Below, piece by piece: positions 1 through 7,680 of a stretch of DNA of 47,172 bases; position 1 is the first letter of the stretch, and each line of letters starts with the position of its first letter. The notes beneath the pieces were generated by a model, which saw only the letters and a list, made by a program, of their open reading frames with translations, did no database searches and had not been told where the DNA came from. The stretch lies in contig NZ_JACJUD010000010.1 of NCBI RefSeq assembly GCF_014174475.1, forward strand, positions 1 through 47,172. The letters are read 5' to 3'. This DNA is from Aquipseudomonas ullengensis (GTDB lineage Bacteria > Pseudomonadota > Gammaproteobacteria > Pseudomonadales > Pseudomonadaceae). A program made the position numbers and the translations under genes.

Positions 1-87
1 TACCTGACGGATTACTACAACCATCAACGACCACACAGCTACAACGGATACAGAACGCCAGCGGAAACCGAATCACTGGCCGGATAA
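1..87 (+). pseudogene. IS3-family transposase, C-terminal end only
   Basis: The first 28 codons visible read YLTDYYNHQRPHSYNGYRTP followed by a short tail and TAA. This is the typical C-terminal end of the DDE integrase domain of an IS3-family OrfB transposase (the YN..RPH....G..TP signature). The rest of the gene lies left of the window, so it cannot be judged whether the element is complete. It points toward the nitrite operon and ends about 125 bases before the 3' end of the kinase/phosphatase gene. Confidence 0.8.
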
Positions 88-94
88 ACCTAAA

Positions 95-123
95 CCAGTG
101 TCCAGTTCTCGTTGACCACAACA
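95..123. mobile_element. Probable right terminal inverted repeat of the IS3-family element
   Basis: Directly after the transposase stop comes a segment beginning CCAGTGTCCAGTTCTC and ending GACCACAACA. It ends in CA as IS3-family right ends do, and its reverse complement starts TGTTGTGGTCAACG. The left end is outside the window, so the repeat pair cannot be verified and the exact edge is uncertain by a few bases. Confidence 0.45.
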
Positions 124-161
124 GTCAGTTCAGGCGAAGAAGCTGCGTGGCCACGGGACGT

Positions 162-202
162 CCTCCCCTCACCCCAACCCTCTCCCCAGAGGGGAGAGGG
201 AG
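162..202. repeat. Dispersed CCCTCTCCC palindrome, likely terminator of the nitrite operon
   Basis: A C-rich stretch runs into a hairpin in which CCTCTCCC pairs with GGGAGAGG around a short loop. Related copies are seen at 6515-6551 and 16849-16884. Here it lies just downstream of the minus-strand kinase/phosphatase gene and could end its transcript, although no strong T run follows. Confidence 0.5.
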
Positions 203-212
203 TCTCCAGTCG

Positions 213-1925
213 CTAGCGGCAGAGCAGCACCACCACCGCCACGGCCAATAGCAGCGATACGCTCTTCCAGAAAAGCAACGGGTTGCGTTCCAGCAGTGGC
301 GCGCGGGTCTTGTTGAGGAAGGCTGCGCTGGGGTGGCGCAGCTCGTGGACGAATTCGGAAATGTCTTCGTAGCGCTTGTAGGGGTTGGGGTGGGTGGCCT
401 TGCGCAGCACGTCGTCGATCCACGCCGGGACTTCGCGCTCGGTGTGCCGGGCGCTGTGGTAGACCAGTCGATTCTGCGCCGCCTGGCTGCGTGATTTCGC
501 CACCTGTGCGCCATACGGCAGCTCACCGGTGAGCATCTGATAAGTGATCACTGCCAGGGAAAACTGGTCCGAACGTGGCGTGCCGCTTTCACCGAGGAAG
601 TATTCCGGCGCGGTGTACTGCGCGGTGCCGAGCAGGTGGTCGCGGGCCAGTGGCGTGGTGATTTCCATCAGCCCGGCGACGCGGGTGGAGCCGAAGTCGA
701 TGATCTTCACCGTGCCGCTGCTGTCGATCATCACATTGTCTGGGCGCAGGTCCTGGTGCAGCATTTCCAGGCGATGGAAGGCGCGCAGGCCCTTGGCGAT
801 CTGTTCGACGATGCCGCGCACGGTTTCCAGGTCGGGTCTCGGGTGGTCGATCATCCACTGGCGCAGGGTCTGGCCTTCGACGAATTCACTGACGCTGTAC
901 AGGTAGTGGCGCTTGCGCGTCTGCGTGCAGGGCTTGAGCACGTGGGCGCTGTCGATGCGTCGGGCAATCCACTCCTCGGTGAGGAAGCGCTCCAGGTATG
1001 CCGCGTCGTGCTGCATGTCGATGGATGGGGTTTTCAGCACCACCGGCGTGTCGCCATCGCGCGCCAGGTACACGTGGCTGCGGCTGCTGGCATGCAGCTC
1101 GCGGACGATGGTGAAACCGTCGAACTCCATTCGCGCATCCAGCAACGGCGGGCAGGGCAATTCGCTGAGGGTCTGGTACAGCTCGCCGGCATCCTGCACC
1201 GGCAGCTCGTCGATGCGCACCAGCTGCGCCGTGAGGTTGTCCGTGCTGCCTCGGGCGTAGGCCAGGGCGACGATAGCGCGCGCGGCGGCGTCGAGGTCGG
1301 CGTGACTGTTGATCAACTCGACCATTTGCCGTGGGTCGAGGTGCTCGTGCACGCCATCGGTGGCGAGCAGGAACAGGTCGCCGACCTCCACTGGCACGGC
1401 GTGGTAGTCGAGCTCCAGTTGCGGGTTGATGCCCAGCGCCCGGCTCAGGTAGCTGACGTCCTGGCCGACCCACAGGCGATGGTCGTTGGTCAGCTGCTCC
1501 AGCGCGCCGCCGTGCAGGCGATAGATGCGCGCGTCGCCGCAGTGGAACAGGTGCGCGGTGGTGGATTTCAGCACCAGTGCGCTGAAGGTGCACACGTAGC
1601 CGCGATCCTGCTCGTAGCGGTACTGGCCCTGGCGCGTCTGCGCGTGCAGCCAGGAGTTGGTGGCGCTCAGCACGCGCTCGGCGGACTGCTTCACCGACCA
1701 GGCGTCTGAGGTGCAGAAGTAATCGGCAAGAAAACTGCTCACCGCGGTTTCACTAGCGATGTGGCTGACTTCGCTGCTGCTGATGCCGTCCGCCAGGGCG
1801 ATGGCGATGCCCTTGGCGCCGAGCTGTAGCTCGGGCGGGATGTGCAGGCCGTGGAAGTCCTGGTTGCTGGGCTTGCGGCCCTTGTCGGAGTGCTGCCCGG
1901 TAGAAACGCGCAGTTGGCTGGGCAT
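213..1925 (-). CDS. Bifunctional PP2C-type phosphatase / Ser-Thr protein kinase, membrane anchored
   Basis: This 570-residue protein fuses a PP2C phosphatase (about residues 1-240) to a eukaryotic-like protein kinase (about 260-540) and ends in a hydrophobic anchor (about 547-570). PP2C metal-site motifs visible are ALADGISSSE, HCGDARIYR, LATDGV and GSTDNLTA. Kinase motifs include VVLKTPS (ATP lysine), HQDLRPDNV (catalytic loop, with Q and R in place of the usual R and K) and IIDFGSTR (DFG). It is the last gene of the nirB-nirD-nirC transcription unit, separated from nirC by a REPIN. In Pseudomonas a kinase of this architecture is known beside nirBD, and a role in controlling nitrogen assimilation is inferred. 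The start is ATG with only a weak GAG ribosome site. No substrate can be deduced. Confidence 0.9.
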   Translation of the reverse strand: MPSQLRVSTGQHSDKGRKPSNQDFHGLHIPPELQLGAKGIAIALADGISSSEVSHIASETAVSSFLADYFCTSDAWSVKQSAERVLSATNSWLHAQTRQGQYRYEQDRGYVCTFSALVLKSTTAHLFHCGDARIYRLHGGALEQLTNDHRLWVGQDVSYLSRALGINPQLELDYHAVPVEVGDLFLLATDGVHEHLDPRQMVELINSHADLDAAARAIVALAYARGSTDNLTAQLVRIDELPVQDAGELYQTLSELPCPPLLDARMEFDGFTIVRELHASSRSHVYLARDGDTPVVLKTPSIDMQHDAAYLERFLTEEWIARRIDSAHVLKPCTQTRKRHYLYSVSEFVEGQTLRQWMIDHPRPDLETVRGIVEQIAKGLRAFHRLEMLHQDLRPDNVMIDSSGTVKIIDFGSTRVAGLMEITTPLARDHLLGTAQYTAPEYFLGESGTPRSDQFSLAVITYQMLTGELPYGAQVAKSRSQAAQNRLVYHSARHTEREVPAWIDDVLRKATHPNPYKRYEDISEFVHELRHPSAAFLNKTRAPLLERNPLLFWKSVSLLLAVAVVVLLCR

Positions 1926-1947
1926 GGTTTCGCTCGGGCGCGGGTGG

Positions 1948-2014
1948 TGTAGGAGCGCGCTCTGCTCGCGAAGCCAGTCGCGGCAGAAGATCGCGAGCAG
2001 AGCTCGCTCCTACA
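1948..2014. repeat. REPIN (inverted pair of REP sequences, GAGCTCTGCTCGCGA type)
   Basis: The left arm GTAGGAGCGCGCTCTGCTCG and its near-perfect inverse (CGAGCAGAGCTCGCTCCTAC) flank about 18 bases. The same arms recur at 27721-27786. It sits between the nitrite transporter and the kinase gene and can fold in RNA, so it may dampen or stabilise parts of the transcript. Confidence 0.8.
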
Positions 2015-2019
2015 GGGGG

Positions 2020-2832
2020 TTAGTTATAGGCGCGCTTGGCAGCGGTCTTCACGTGGGTGGTGTAGAGGGTCAGGCCGGTGAAGGCAATACCGCCGACCAG
2101 GTTGCCGAGGGCGGTGGGGATCTCGTTCCAGATCATGTAGTCCATCACCGAGAAATCGCCGCCCATGATCATGCCGAAGGGGAACAGGAACATGTTCACC
2201 ACCGAATGCTCGAAGCCCATGTAGAAGAACAGCATGATCGGCATCCACATGGCGATGGTCTTGCCGCTGACGGTGGTGGAGATCATCGCGCCGACCACGC
2301 CCAGGGAGACCATCCAGTTGCACAGCATGCCGCGCAGGAAGATGGTCAGCCAGCCGGCGGTGCCGTACTCGGCGTAGCCCAGGGTACGGGCTTCACCGAT
2401 GTGCGAGATCTTCTCGCCGATGGCGCCGGGGCCGGTGGAGAAACCGTAGGTGAAGACGAAGGCCATCATCAGGGCCACGGTCAGTGCGCCGGCGAAGTTG
2501 CCGGTGAACACCAGGCCCCAGTTGCGCAGTACGCCGCCCACGGTGACGCCCGGACGCTTGTCGATCAGGGCCAGCGGCGTCAGCACGAACACCCCGGTGA
2601 GCAGGTCGAAACCCATCAGGTAGAGCATCACGAAGCCGACCGGGAACAGCATGGCACCCACCAGCGGCGAGCCGGTCTGCACGCTGATGGAGATGGCGAA
2701 TACGGCTGCCAGGGCCAGGATCGCACCGGCCATGAAGGCGCGGATCAGGGTGTCGCGGGTCGACATGAAAATCTTCGACTCGCCGGCGTCGACCATCTTG
2801 GTGACGAATTCGGCAGGGATCAGGTAGGACAT
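2020..2832 (-). CDS. nirC: Formate/nitrite transporter (FNT) family, probable nitrite channel
   Basis: This is a 270-residue integral membrane protein with about six hydrophobic segments. It carries the FNT signature GFEHSVVNMF, which holds the central channel histidine, and the usual MSYLIPAEF-type start of this family. FNT proteins are pentameric channels moving nitrite or formate. Placement directly downstream of nirD makes nitrite the likely substrate. The chosen ATG begins MSYLIP; an upstream in-frame start exists (2952) but would add about 40 unrelated residues overlapping the nirD 3' end. The gap to nirD is 64 bases. The ribosome site is poor (ACCCCCG), so translation may depend on readthrough from nirD. 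Confidence 0.85.
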   Translation of the reverse strand: MSYLIPAEFVTKMVDAGESKIFMSTRDTLIRAFMAGAILALAAVFAISISVQTGSPLVGAMLFPVGFVMLYLMGFDLLTGVFVLTPLALIDKRPGVTVGGVLRNWGLVFTGNFAGALTVALMMAFVFTYGFSTGPGAIGEKISHIGEARTLGYAEYGTAGWLTIFLRGMLCNWMVSLGVVGAMISTTVSGKTIAMWMPIMLFFYMGFEHSVVNMFLFPFGMIMGGDFSVMDYMIWNEIPTALGNLVGGIAFTGLTLYTTHVKTAAKRAYN

Positions 2833-2896
2833 CGGGGGTACTCGCTGTGTCGTTCGGGGTGGCCGCTCGCGGGCGAGCGGCCAGGAGGGTGCAGTT

Positions 2897-3277
2897 CTAT
2901 GCGGTGACGCCGATTTCCACGGCATCGCCGTTGAGGCGCACCGGCCACACACGCAGGCGCTGCTCGGGGTATTCCAGGCAAGTGCCGTCGGCCAGGCGGA
3001 AGTGCTGCTTGTACAACGGCGAGGCGATCACCAGATCCCCCTTGAGCTGGCCGACGATGCCGCGGCCGATGACGTTGGCGCCGGATTTCGGGTCGCGGTT
3101 CTCGATGGCGAAGAGTTTCTCGCCCTCGAGCGTCTGCGGCAGGTGGAAGAGGGCGATCTGCTCGCCATCGAGCCAGGCGACCACGCCCGAGTTGGCGACC
3201 AGGTCTTGCGTGCTGCACAGCGGTTGCCAGGCAGTAGCCGGCAGGGATTGAGCGCGTACGGCGTTGGGCTGGCTCAT
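2897..3277 (-). CDS. nirD: Assimilatory nitrite reductase [NAD(P)H] small subunit (Rieske-like)
   Basis: The 126-residue product matches NirD proteins, with a Rieske-fold core containing ALFHLPQTLEGEKLFAIENR, an IGRGIVGQLKGDLVIASPLY stretch and a conserved end of the YPEQRLRVWPVRLNG type. Like other NirD subunits it lacks the Cys/His cluster ligands of true Rieske proteins. It works with NirB in reducing nitrite to ammonium in the cytoplasm. Its ATG overlaps the nirB stop by one base (TGATG), and GGAGG lies just upstream, so the two are co-translated. Confidence 0.92.
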   Translation of the reverse strand: MSQPNAVRAQSLPATAWQPLCSTQDLVANSGVVAWLDGEQIALFHLPQTLEGEKLFAIENRDPKSGANVIGRGIVGQLKGDLVIASPLYKQHFRLADGTCLEYPEQRLRVWPVRLNGDAVEIGVTA

Positions 3278-5835
3278 CAGAGCACCTCCTCGAAGACGGG
3301 AATCAGGTGGAGTTCGCTGGCAGAAATGGGACGGCGTTGGCCGCGTTCCTTGACGAAGTGAATGTCCGGATCGGCGCGTTTGTCGTTGACGAAGGTGCGG
3401 AAGCGTTTGAGTTTTTCCGGGTCCTTGAGCGCGTTGGCCCACTCGCATTCGTAGCGGTCGACCACCAGTTGCATCTGCGCTTCCAGTTCGCCGGCCAGGC
3501 CCAGGCTGTCGTCGAGGATCACTGCCTTGAGGTAGTCCAGGCCGCCTTCCAGCGACTCGCGCCAGACCGAGGTGCGCTGCAGCTTGTCGGCGGTGCGCAC
3601 GTAGAACATCAGCACGCGGTCGATCAGGCGGACCAGCGTTTCGTCATCCAGGTCGGTGGCGAACAGCTCGGCGTGGCGCGGACGCATGCCGCCGTTGCCG
3701 CATACATAGAGGTTCCAGCCCTTGTCGGTGGCGATCACGCCGATGTCCTTGCTCTGCGCCTCGGCGCATTCGCGGGTGCAACCGCTGACCGCGAACTTGA
3801 TCTTGTGCGGCGAGCGCAGACCCTTGTAGCGGTCCTCCAGGCGCAGCGCCATGCCGACGCTGTCCTGCACGCCATAGCGGCACCAGGTGCTGCCGACGCA
3901 GGATTTCACCGTGCGCAGTGACTTGCCGTAGGCGTGGCCGGTTTCAAAGCCGGCGGCGATCAGCTCGGCCCAGATGTCCGGCAGTTCGTGCAGTTGCGCG
4001 CCGAACAGGTCGATGCGCTGGCCGCCGGTGATCTTGGTGTAGAGGTCGTATTTCTTCGCCACCGCGCCGATGGCGATCAGCCCGTCCGGGGTGACCTCGC
4101 CGCCGGGAATGCGCGGCACCACGGAGTAGGTGCCGTTCTTCTGCATGTTGGCCATGAAGGTGTCGTTGGTGTCCTGCAGCGGCACCAGCGTGGGGTCGGT
4201 GATCGACTGGTTCCAGCAGGACGCGAGGATCGAGCCCACCGCCGGTTTGCAGATGTCGCAACCGGTGTGGCCACGGCCGTGATGGGTCAGCAGCTCTTCG
4301 AAACTGATGATGCCTTCCACTCGCACGATGCCGTACAGCTCCTGGCGGGTGTAGGCGAAGTGCTCGCACAGGCTCTTGTCGACGGCCACGCCGCGGGCGC
4401 TCAGCTCGTGCTCGAAGACCTGCTTGAGCAGTGCACTGCAGCCGCCGCAGCCGGTGCCGGCCTTGGTCACGGCCTTGAGGTCGCCGAGGTCGGTGATGCC
4501 GGCGTCGACCTGGCAGCACACCGCGCCCTTGCTGACGTTGTGGCAGGAGCAGATGGTCGCGGTGTCCGGCAGGGCGTCGGCGCCCAGGGTCGGCGCGCCA
4601 TCGGACAGCGGCAGGATCAGGCTGGACGGCTCCTGCGGCAGCTTGATGCCGTTTTGCGCGTACTGCAGCAGGGTGTCGTAGTAGCTGTTGTCGCCGACCA
4701 GTACGGCGCCGATCACATGCTGGCCGTCGCCGGAAACGACCAGGCGGCGGTAGCTGGCGCTGGCCTCGTCGATGAAGCGGTAGCTCTTCGCACCAGGGGT
4801 GGCGGCGTGAGCGTCACCGATGGAGCCTACATCCACGCCGAGCAGCTTGAGCTTGGTCGACATGTCGGCGCCGGTGAACGGCTCGTGGGCCTGGCCGACC
4901 AGTTGCGCGGCGAGGTTGCGCGCCATGGTGTAGCCGGGGGCGACCAGGCCGAACACGCTGCCGTTCCAGGAAGCGCACTCGCCGATGGCGAAGATCGCCG
5001 GGTCGCTGGTGCGGCAGTCGTTGTCGATCACCACGCCGCCGCGCGGGGCGACTTCCAGGCCCGAGCTGCGGCCCAGGGCGTCCTGCGGGCGGATGCCGGC
5101 GGAGAACACGATCAGGTCGGTTTCCAGGTATTCGCCGTCGTTGAAGTTCATCCGGTAGGCGTATTCCTCACCGATGACGATGTCCTGGGTGGCGCGCGAC
5201 AGGTGCACACCCACGCCCAGGGCTTCGATGCGTGCACGCAGTGCGGCGCCGCCGTCGACATCCAGCTGCACTGGCATCAGCCGTGGGGCGAACTCGACCA
5301 CGTGGGCTTCGAGGCCGAGGGATTTCAGCGCGTTGGCCGCTTCCAGGCCGAGCAGACCGCCGCCGACCACCACGCCACGGCGCGCGCTGCTGGCGGCCGT
5401 GCGGATGCCGTCGAGGTCGTCGAGGGTGCGGTAGACCAGGCGCGAATTGCCCTCGGCGCCCGGAATCGGCGGCACGAACGGGTAGGAGCCGGTGGCCAGC
5501 ACCAGGCGGTCGTAGGCGCGGCGGCCGTGATGGGTAACCACTTCCTTGCGCTCGCGGTCGATCTCCAGCACCTGCTCGCCAAGGTGCAGGTGCACGCCGT
5601 TGCGGGCATACAGGTCGGCGTCGCCAAGGGCCAGGGCTTCGGCATCCTTGCCGCCGAAGTATTCGGAGAGGTGCACGCGGTCGTAGGCACGTTGGCGTTC
5701 TTCGCCATACACATGGATCTGGTACTGCGCCAGCGCGCCGCGCTCGATCAGTTGCTCGACACAGTGGTGGCCGACCATCCCGTTGCCGATGACGATCAGT
5801 GTTTCGCTTTTGATCGGAGTGACGATGGAGTTCAT
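3277..5835 (-). CDS. nirB: Assimilatory nitrite reductase [NAD(P)H] large subunit
   Basis: The 852-residue product, normal for the family, reduces nitrite to ammonium with siroheme, FAD and NAD(P)H. In order are an FAD/NAD-binding disulfide-oxidoreductase region starting at IVIGNGMVGHHC, BFD-like [2Fe-2S] cysteines (CSCHN near residue 427 and CGGCSALL near 461), a second Cys pair GCDICKP near 525, and the siroheme/[4Fe-4S] half-domain with GSTWCRYG near 645 and SGCTRECAEA near 683. The start MNSIVTPIK has a GAGGA site at suitable spacing; an upstream ATG at 5886 would begin inside the leader terminator and is rejected. It is the first gene of the operon and follows a long structured leader. 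Confidence 0.97.
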   Translation of the reverse strand: MNSIVTPIKSETLIVIGNGMVGHHCVEQLIERGALAQYQIHVYGEERQRAYDRVHLSEYFGGKDAEALALGDADLYARNGVHLHLGEQVLEIDRERKEVVTHHGRRAYDRLVLATGSYPFVPPIPGAEGNSRLVYRTLDDLDGIRTAASSARRGVVVGGGLLGLEAANALKSLGLEAHVVEFAPRLMPVQLDVDGGAALRARIEALGVGVHLSRATQDIVIGEEYAYRMNFNDGEYLETDLIVFSAGIRPQDALGRSSGLEVAPRGGVVIDNDCRTSDPAIFAIGECASWNGSVFGLVAPGYTMARNLAAQLVGQAHEPFTGADMSTKLKLLGVDVGSIGDAHAATPGAKSYRFIDEASASYRRLVVSGDGQHVIGAVLVGDNSYYDTLLQYAQNGIKLPQEPSSLILPLSDGAPTLGADALPDTATICSCHNVSKGAVCCQVDAGITDLGDLKAVTKAGTGCGGCSALLKQVFEHELSARGVAVDKSLCEHFAYTRQELYGIVRVEGIISFEELLTHHGRGHTGCDICKPAVGSILASCWNQSITDPTLVPLQDTNDTFMANMQKNGTYSVVPRIPGGEVTPDGLIAIGAVAKKYDLYTKITGGQRIDLFGAQLHELPDIWAELIAAGFETGHAYGKSLRTVKSCVGSTWCRYGVQDSVGMALRLEDRYKGLRSPHKIKFAVSGCTRECAEAQSKDIGVIATDKGWNLYVCGNGGMRPRHAELFATDLDDETLVRLIDRVLMFYVRTADKLQRTSVWRESLEGGLDYLKAVILDDSLGLAGELEAQMQLVVDRYECEWANALKDPEKLKRFRTFVNDKRADPDIHFVKERGQRRPISASELHLIPVFEEVL

Positions 5836-5886
5836 AGCCTGTCCTCGGTGGAAGCCGCTGCCGGGGCAACGCGGTTTAAAAAGCAC

Positions 5887-5924
5887 AAAAAAAGCGCCTG
5901 GAGCTGGTGGGCAGCTCCAGGCGC
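5887..5924 (-). terminator. Intrinsic terminator inside the nirB leader (attenuator)
   Basis: On the minus strand GCGCCTGGAGCTG pairs with CAGCTCCAGGCGC across a five-base loop and is followed by seven T residues. The 13-base-pair stem with a T run is a textbook factor-independent terminator placed about 50 bases before the nirB start. Transcription of nirB must therefore be allowed by antitermination. Confidence 0.9.
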
Positions 5925-5934
5925 CTTTGCCTGG
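5917..5934 (-). promoter_or_regulatory. Antiterminator-type hexaloop hairpin overlapping the terminator
   Basis: The minus strand reads CCAGGC, loop AAAGGC, GCCTGG. The six-base loop has A at position 1 and G at position 4, the consensus for ANTAR-protein RNA targets. Its 3' arm is part of the 5' arm of the terminator stem, so the two structures exclude each other. Confidence 0.7.
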
Positions 5935-5962
5935 TATTCAAGAATGTGTGGAGTGAGAGCCA

Positions 5963-6024
5963 GGGCCACGTTGCCCGGTTCACTCGTCTCGTGCCTGTGC
6001 AGGCTGTTGGTCGGCGGTGACCAA
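5963..6024 (-). promoter_or_regulatory. Upstream A/G hexaloop hairpins of a putative NasT (ANTAR) leader
   Basis: Two more hairpins lie upstream of the antiterminator: TTGGTC-ACCGCC-GACCAA at 6007-6024 (perfect six-base-pair stem) and GGGC-AACGTG-GCCC at 5963-5976. Both hexaloops have A1 and G4. ANTAR regulators such as NasT/NasR are known to bind paired hexaloop hairpins in leaders of nitrate and nitrite assimilation operons and to prevent termination. Which of the two forms the functional pair with the hairpin at 5917-5934 cannot be told from sequence. Confidence 0.65.
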
Positions 6025-6070
6025 ACGAGATGCACCGCCTGAAGGTCTGGCGGGCTTTGACAGGGCAATA

Positions 6071-6085
6071 GCAGATTGCGTGCCA
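6071..6085 (-). promoter_or_regulatory. Sigma-54 (RpoN) promoter of the nirB operon
   Basis: The minus strand carries TGGCACGCAATCTGC, with GG and GC separated by exactly ten bases as required for -24/-12 promoters. The -24 element is perfect (TGGCACG); the -12 element CTGC differs by one base from TTGC. Transcription would start near 6059 and give a leader of about 225 bases containing all the hairpins described. Confidence 0.65.
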
Positions 6086-6297
6086 GAGTTTTGGTTGGGT
6101 AGTTTCAAGTGGGGCGGGTGGGGTGCTGCAGCGCTTGTGTGGTGGGCTTTTGCGGTGATTAGCGCCAGGTGGTGCGCGGTTGTTTTTTGCGGTCTCTTTG
6201 GGGCTTTGTTTGGGGTGGCGAGCTGAACCAGAAGGGTGCGCAAGGGGTGTGCATTCCCTTTTTTGGGGCGATTCGTGCTGGGCGGAGCTCCAGCTTC

Positions 6298-6406
6298 CTC
6301 GTCGTCCTCGCGAAGGCGGGGGCCCAGGGCCGGCAGCTCGATTTATTCCGTATCACCGAGTCGGCTAGAGCCTTTCTGGTTTCCCGCCTGCGCGGGAACG
6401 ACGGGG
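6298..6406. repeat. Inverted pair of the CCCGCCTGCGCGGGAACGACG repeat
   Basis: The right arm (6371-6406) contains CCCGCCTGCGCGGGAACGAC and the left arm (6298-6330) contains its diverged inverse GTCGTCCTCGCGAAGGCGGG. About 40 bases separate them. A single related copy occurs at 16209-16241. The layout is like a small non-autonomous palindromic repeat. Confidence 0.6.
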
Positions 6407-6514
6407 TGGGTATGGAAAGTTGCGCGGGAGCGTTGCGCTTCTCCGCGATAAAGCCCCTACGCAGAGCGTGGGAGCGATCATCGAGTGTGGGAGCCATCAT
6501 GGCCGCGTGGATAG

Positions 6515-6551
6515 AACCCTCTCCCTCTGGGGAGAGGGCAGGGCGAGGGGG
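6515..6551. repeat. Second copy of the CCCTCTCCC palindrome
   Basis: CCCTCTCCCTCTGGGGAGAG followed by a G-rich tail resembles the copies at 162-202 and 16849-16884. Confidence 0.55.
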
Positions 6552-6627
6552 CAGGCCGTGCAGCTCGGGAAGAATGCTGTGGCCGATGCCCGCGTTCGGG
6601 TAGGGCGGGTGAAACCCGCGAATGCCC

Positions 6628-7200
6628 CTAGTTAAGCCGGTAGCGGGCCAGTTCCTGGTGGCTGAGCACGCGCATTTTGCTGGGTTCGATGCGTTGCATG
6701 TCGTCTGCCAGGCTGGCGGGGATGTTCATCTCGCGGAAGTAGGCTGCGGCGTTGTAGTGGGCGCCGGAATAGTTGCGTGCGGCCATGGCCGAGTCACCCT
6801 GGGGGAAGTAGGGGCGGTGAATGCCGACGTAGCCTTTCACGGTTTTCTTGTGCCCGGCGGCGAGCAGGTAGACGCACGTGCCCTGGCACACGCCGGTAGA
6901 GGGCACCAGGGCATCGAAACCGGTTTCGCGCAGCAGGCGACCCATGCGGATGGCCTCGGGCACGGCGCCGCCAATGCTGTCGAGCATGAGGATCTTCTGC
7001 GCGAACTTGCCGGGGTTGGCGCGCAAGCCCTTGAGCAGCGCCTCATAGTCGCCGGGGGATATTTCCTCGGACACCTTGGCCACCAGGATCAGGCCGATGC
7101 TCGGGTGCTTGACGGGCTCCACCTCGACCTTGGCCAGGGCCGTGGTTGAGCAAAGGGCGATGAGGCAGGCGAGTGCGCTGCGAAGTGCGGTACTGATCAT
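6628..7200 (-). CDS. Exported ClpP/crotonase-fold protein of unknown function (COG3904-like)
   Basis: The 190-residue product has a signal peptide (MISTALRSALACLIALCSTT, cleavage near ALA). The mature part has the alternating pattern of ClpP-fold periplasmic proteins: a LDSIGGAVPEAIRMGRLLRE helix, a GVCQGTCVYLLAAG segment with two cysteines that could form a disulfide, and VGIHRPYFP. In ClpP-like proteins the SxGG loop and the segment after it line the active site; no complete Ser-His-Asp triad can be assigned here. A longer in-frame start at 7341 exists but would hide the signal peptide. It is a single gene. Function unknown. Confidence 0.7.
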   Translation of the reverse strand: MISTALRSALACLIALCSTTALAKVEVEPVKHPSIGLILVAKVSEEISPGDYEALLKGLRANPGKFAQKILMLDSIGGAVPEAIRMGRLLRETGFDALVPSTGVCQGTCVYLLAAGHKKTVKGYVGIHRPYFPQGDSAMAARNYSGAHYNAAAYFREMNIPASLADDMQRIEPSKMRVLSHQELARYRLN

Positions 7201-7294
7201 GAAACGGGCGAATCTCTGACGAAGGCGGTGGAAGGCGCAGAAGATACCTGCCTCGGCGCCTTTGTGCACCGCTGCGTCGGCCCGGCAGTCGAGC

Positions 7295-7621
7295 TCACCG
7301 ACCAGCAACCGCCGTCCGCAGCAAGCGCTCCAGCTGCTCATGCTCCCAGCGACTCAATAGCTGCACGGGGTCTGTGCCAAAGCGCTGCCAGGTGTCGGCG
7401 CCAGCGGCTCGGCCATCCGGCGCCTGGCACTCGGCGCAGTAACCGAGGGCAGTACCGTCGGTGCACAGCGTGAGCCGCCAGCCATCGATCAGCACCGCTA
7501 TCTGGCCGTCATGGCATTGGCTGCAGCTTGTGTCCAGCACACGGGTGCCGAGCGCCACGTCGCGCAGTAGCTGGTACACCTCGCGTGCGCTGAGGGGCGA
7601 AGGGTTATTCACTCGGGACAT
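7295..7621 (-). CDS. Small DUF7693-like protein
   Basis: The 108-residue product begins MSRVNNPSPLSAREVYQLLR and contains VLIDGWRLTLCTDGTALGYC, RFGTDPVQLLSRWEHEQLER and a CxxC (CSQC). The LSAREVY...GW.LTLY.D...LDYC...GTDP..LLS.WEH pattern recalls a protein family common in Pseudomonas (DUF7693, from memory). An alternative ATG lies at 7639. Cys pairs could bind metal, but no function is known. It is on the same strand as the ClpP-fold gene 94 bases downstream. Confidence 0.65.
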   Translation of the reverse strand: MSRVNNPSPLSAREVYQLLRDVALGTRVLDTSCSQCHDGQIAVLIDGWRLTLCTDGTALGYCAECQAPDGRAAGADTWQRFGTDPVQLLSRWEHEQLERLLRTAVAGR

Positions 7622-7680
7622 TCCGGTGGGGCCATACACCGGCGGGATCGGCGTTTGTCGCGCGCCAATCCCGCCGTTGC

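Larger units (their letters stand above)
6086..6627. other. Gene-free stretch with nirB upstream region and repeats
   Basis: Beyond the promoter region upstream of nirB no convincing gene is seen. The stretch holds two repeat elements (6298-6406 and 6515-6551) and AT/GT-rich sequence at 6100-6240 that could bind the sigma-54 activator, but no clear NtrC palindrome was found. Confidence 0.5.

Noticed and set aside
3934..6042. 702-residue open frame on the plus strand across nirB
   Set aside because: It is the antisense of a clearly identified gene in GC-rich DNA; its composition (A, V, G, H, Q repeats) is that of a shadow frame.
6120..6200. Possible NtrC or other activator box upstream of the sigma-54 promoter (GCACCACCTGGCGC)
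   Set aside because: Half-sites are one base too close and the right half does not match the GCAC-N7-GTGC rule.
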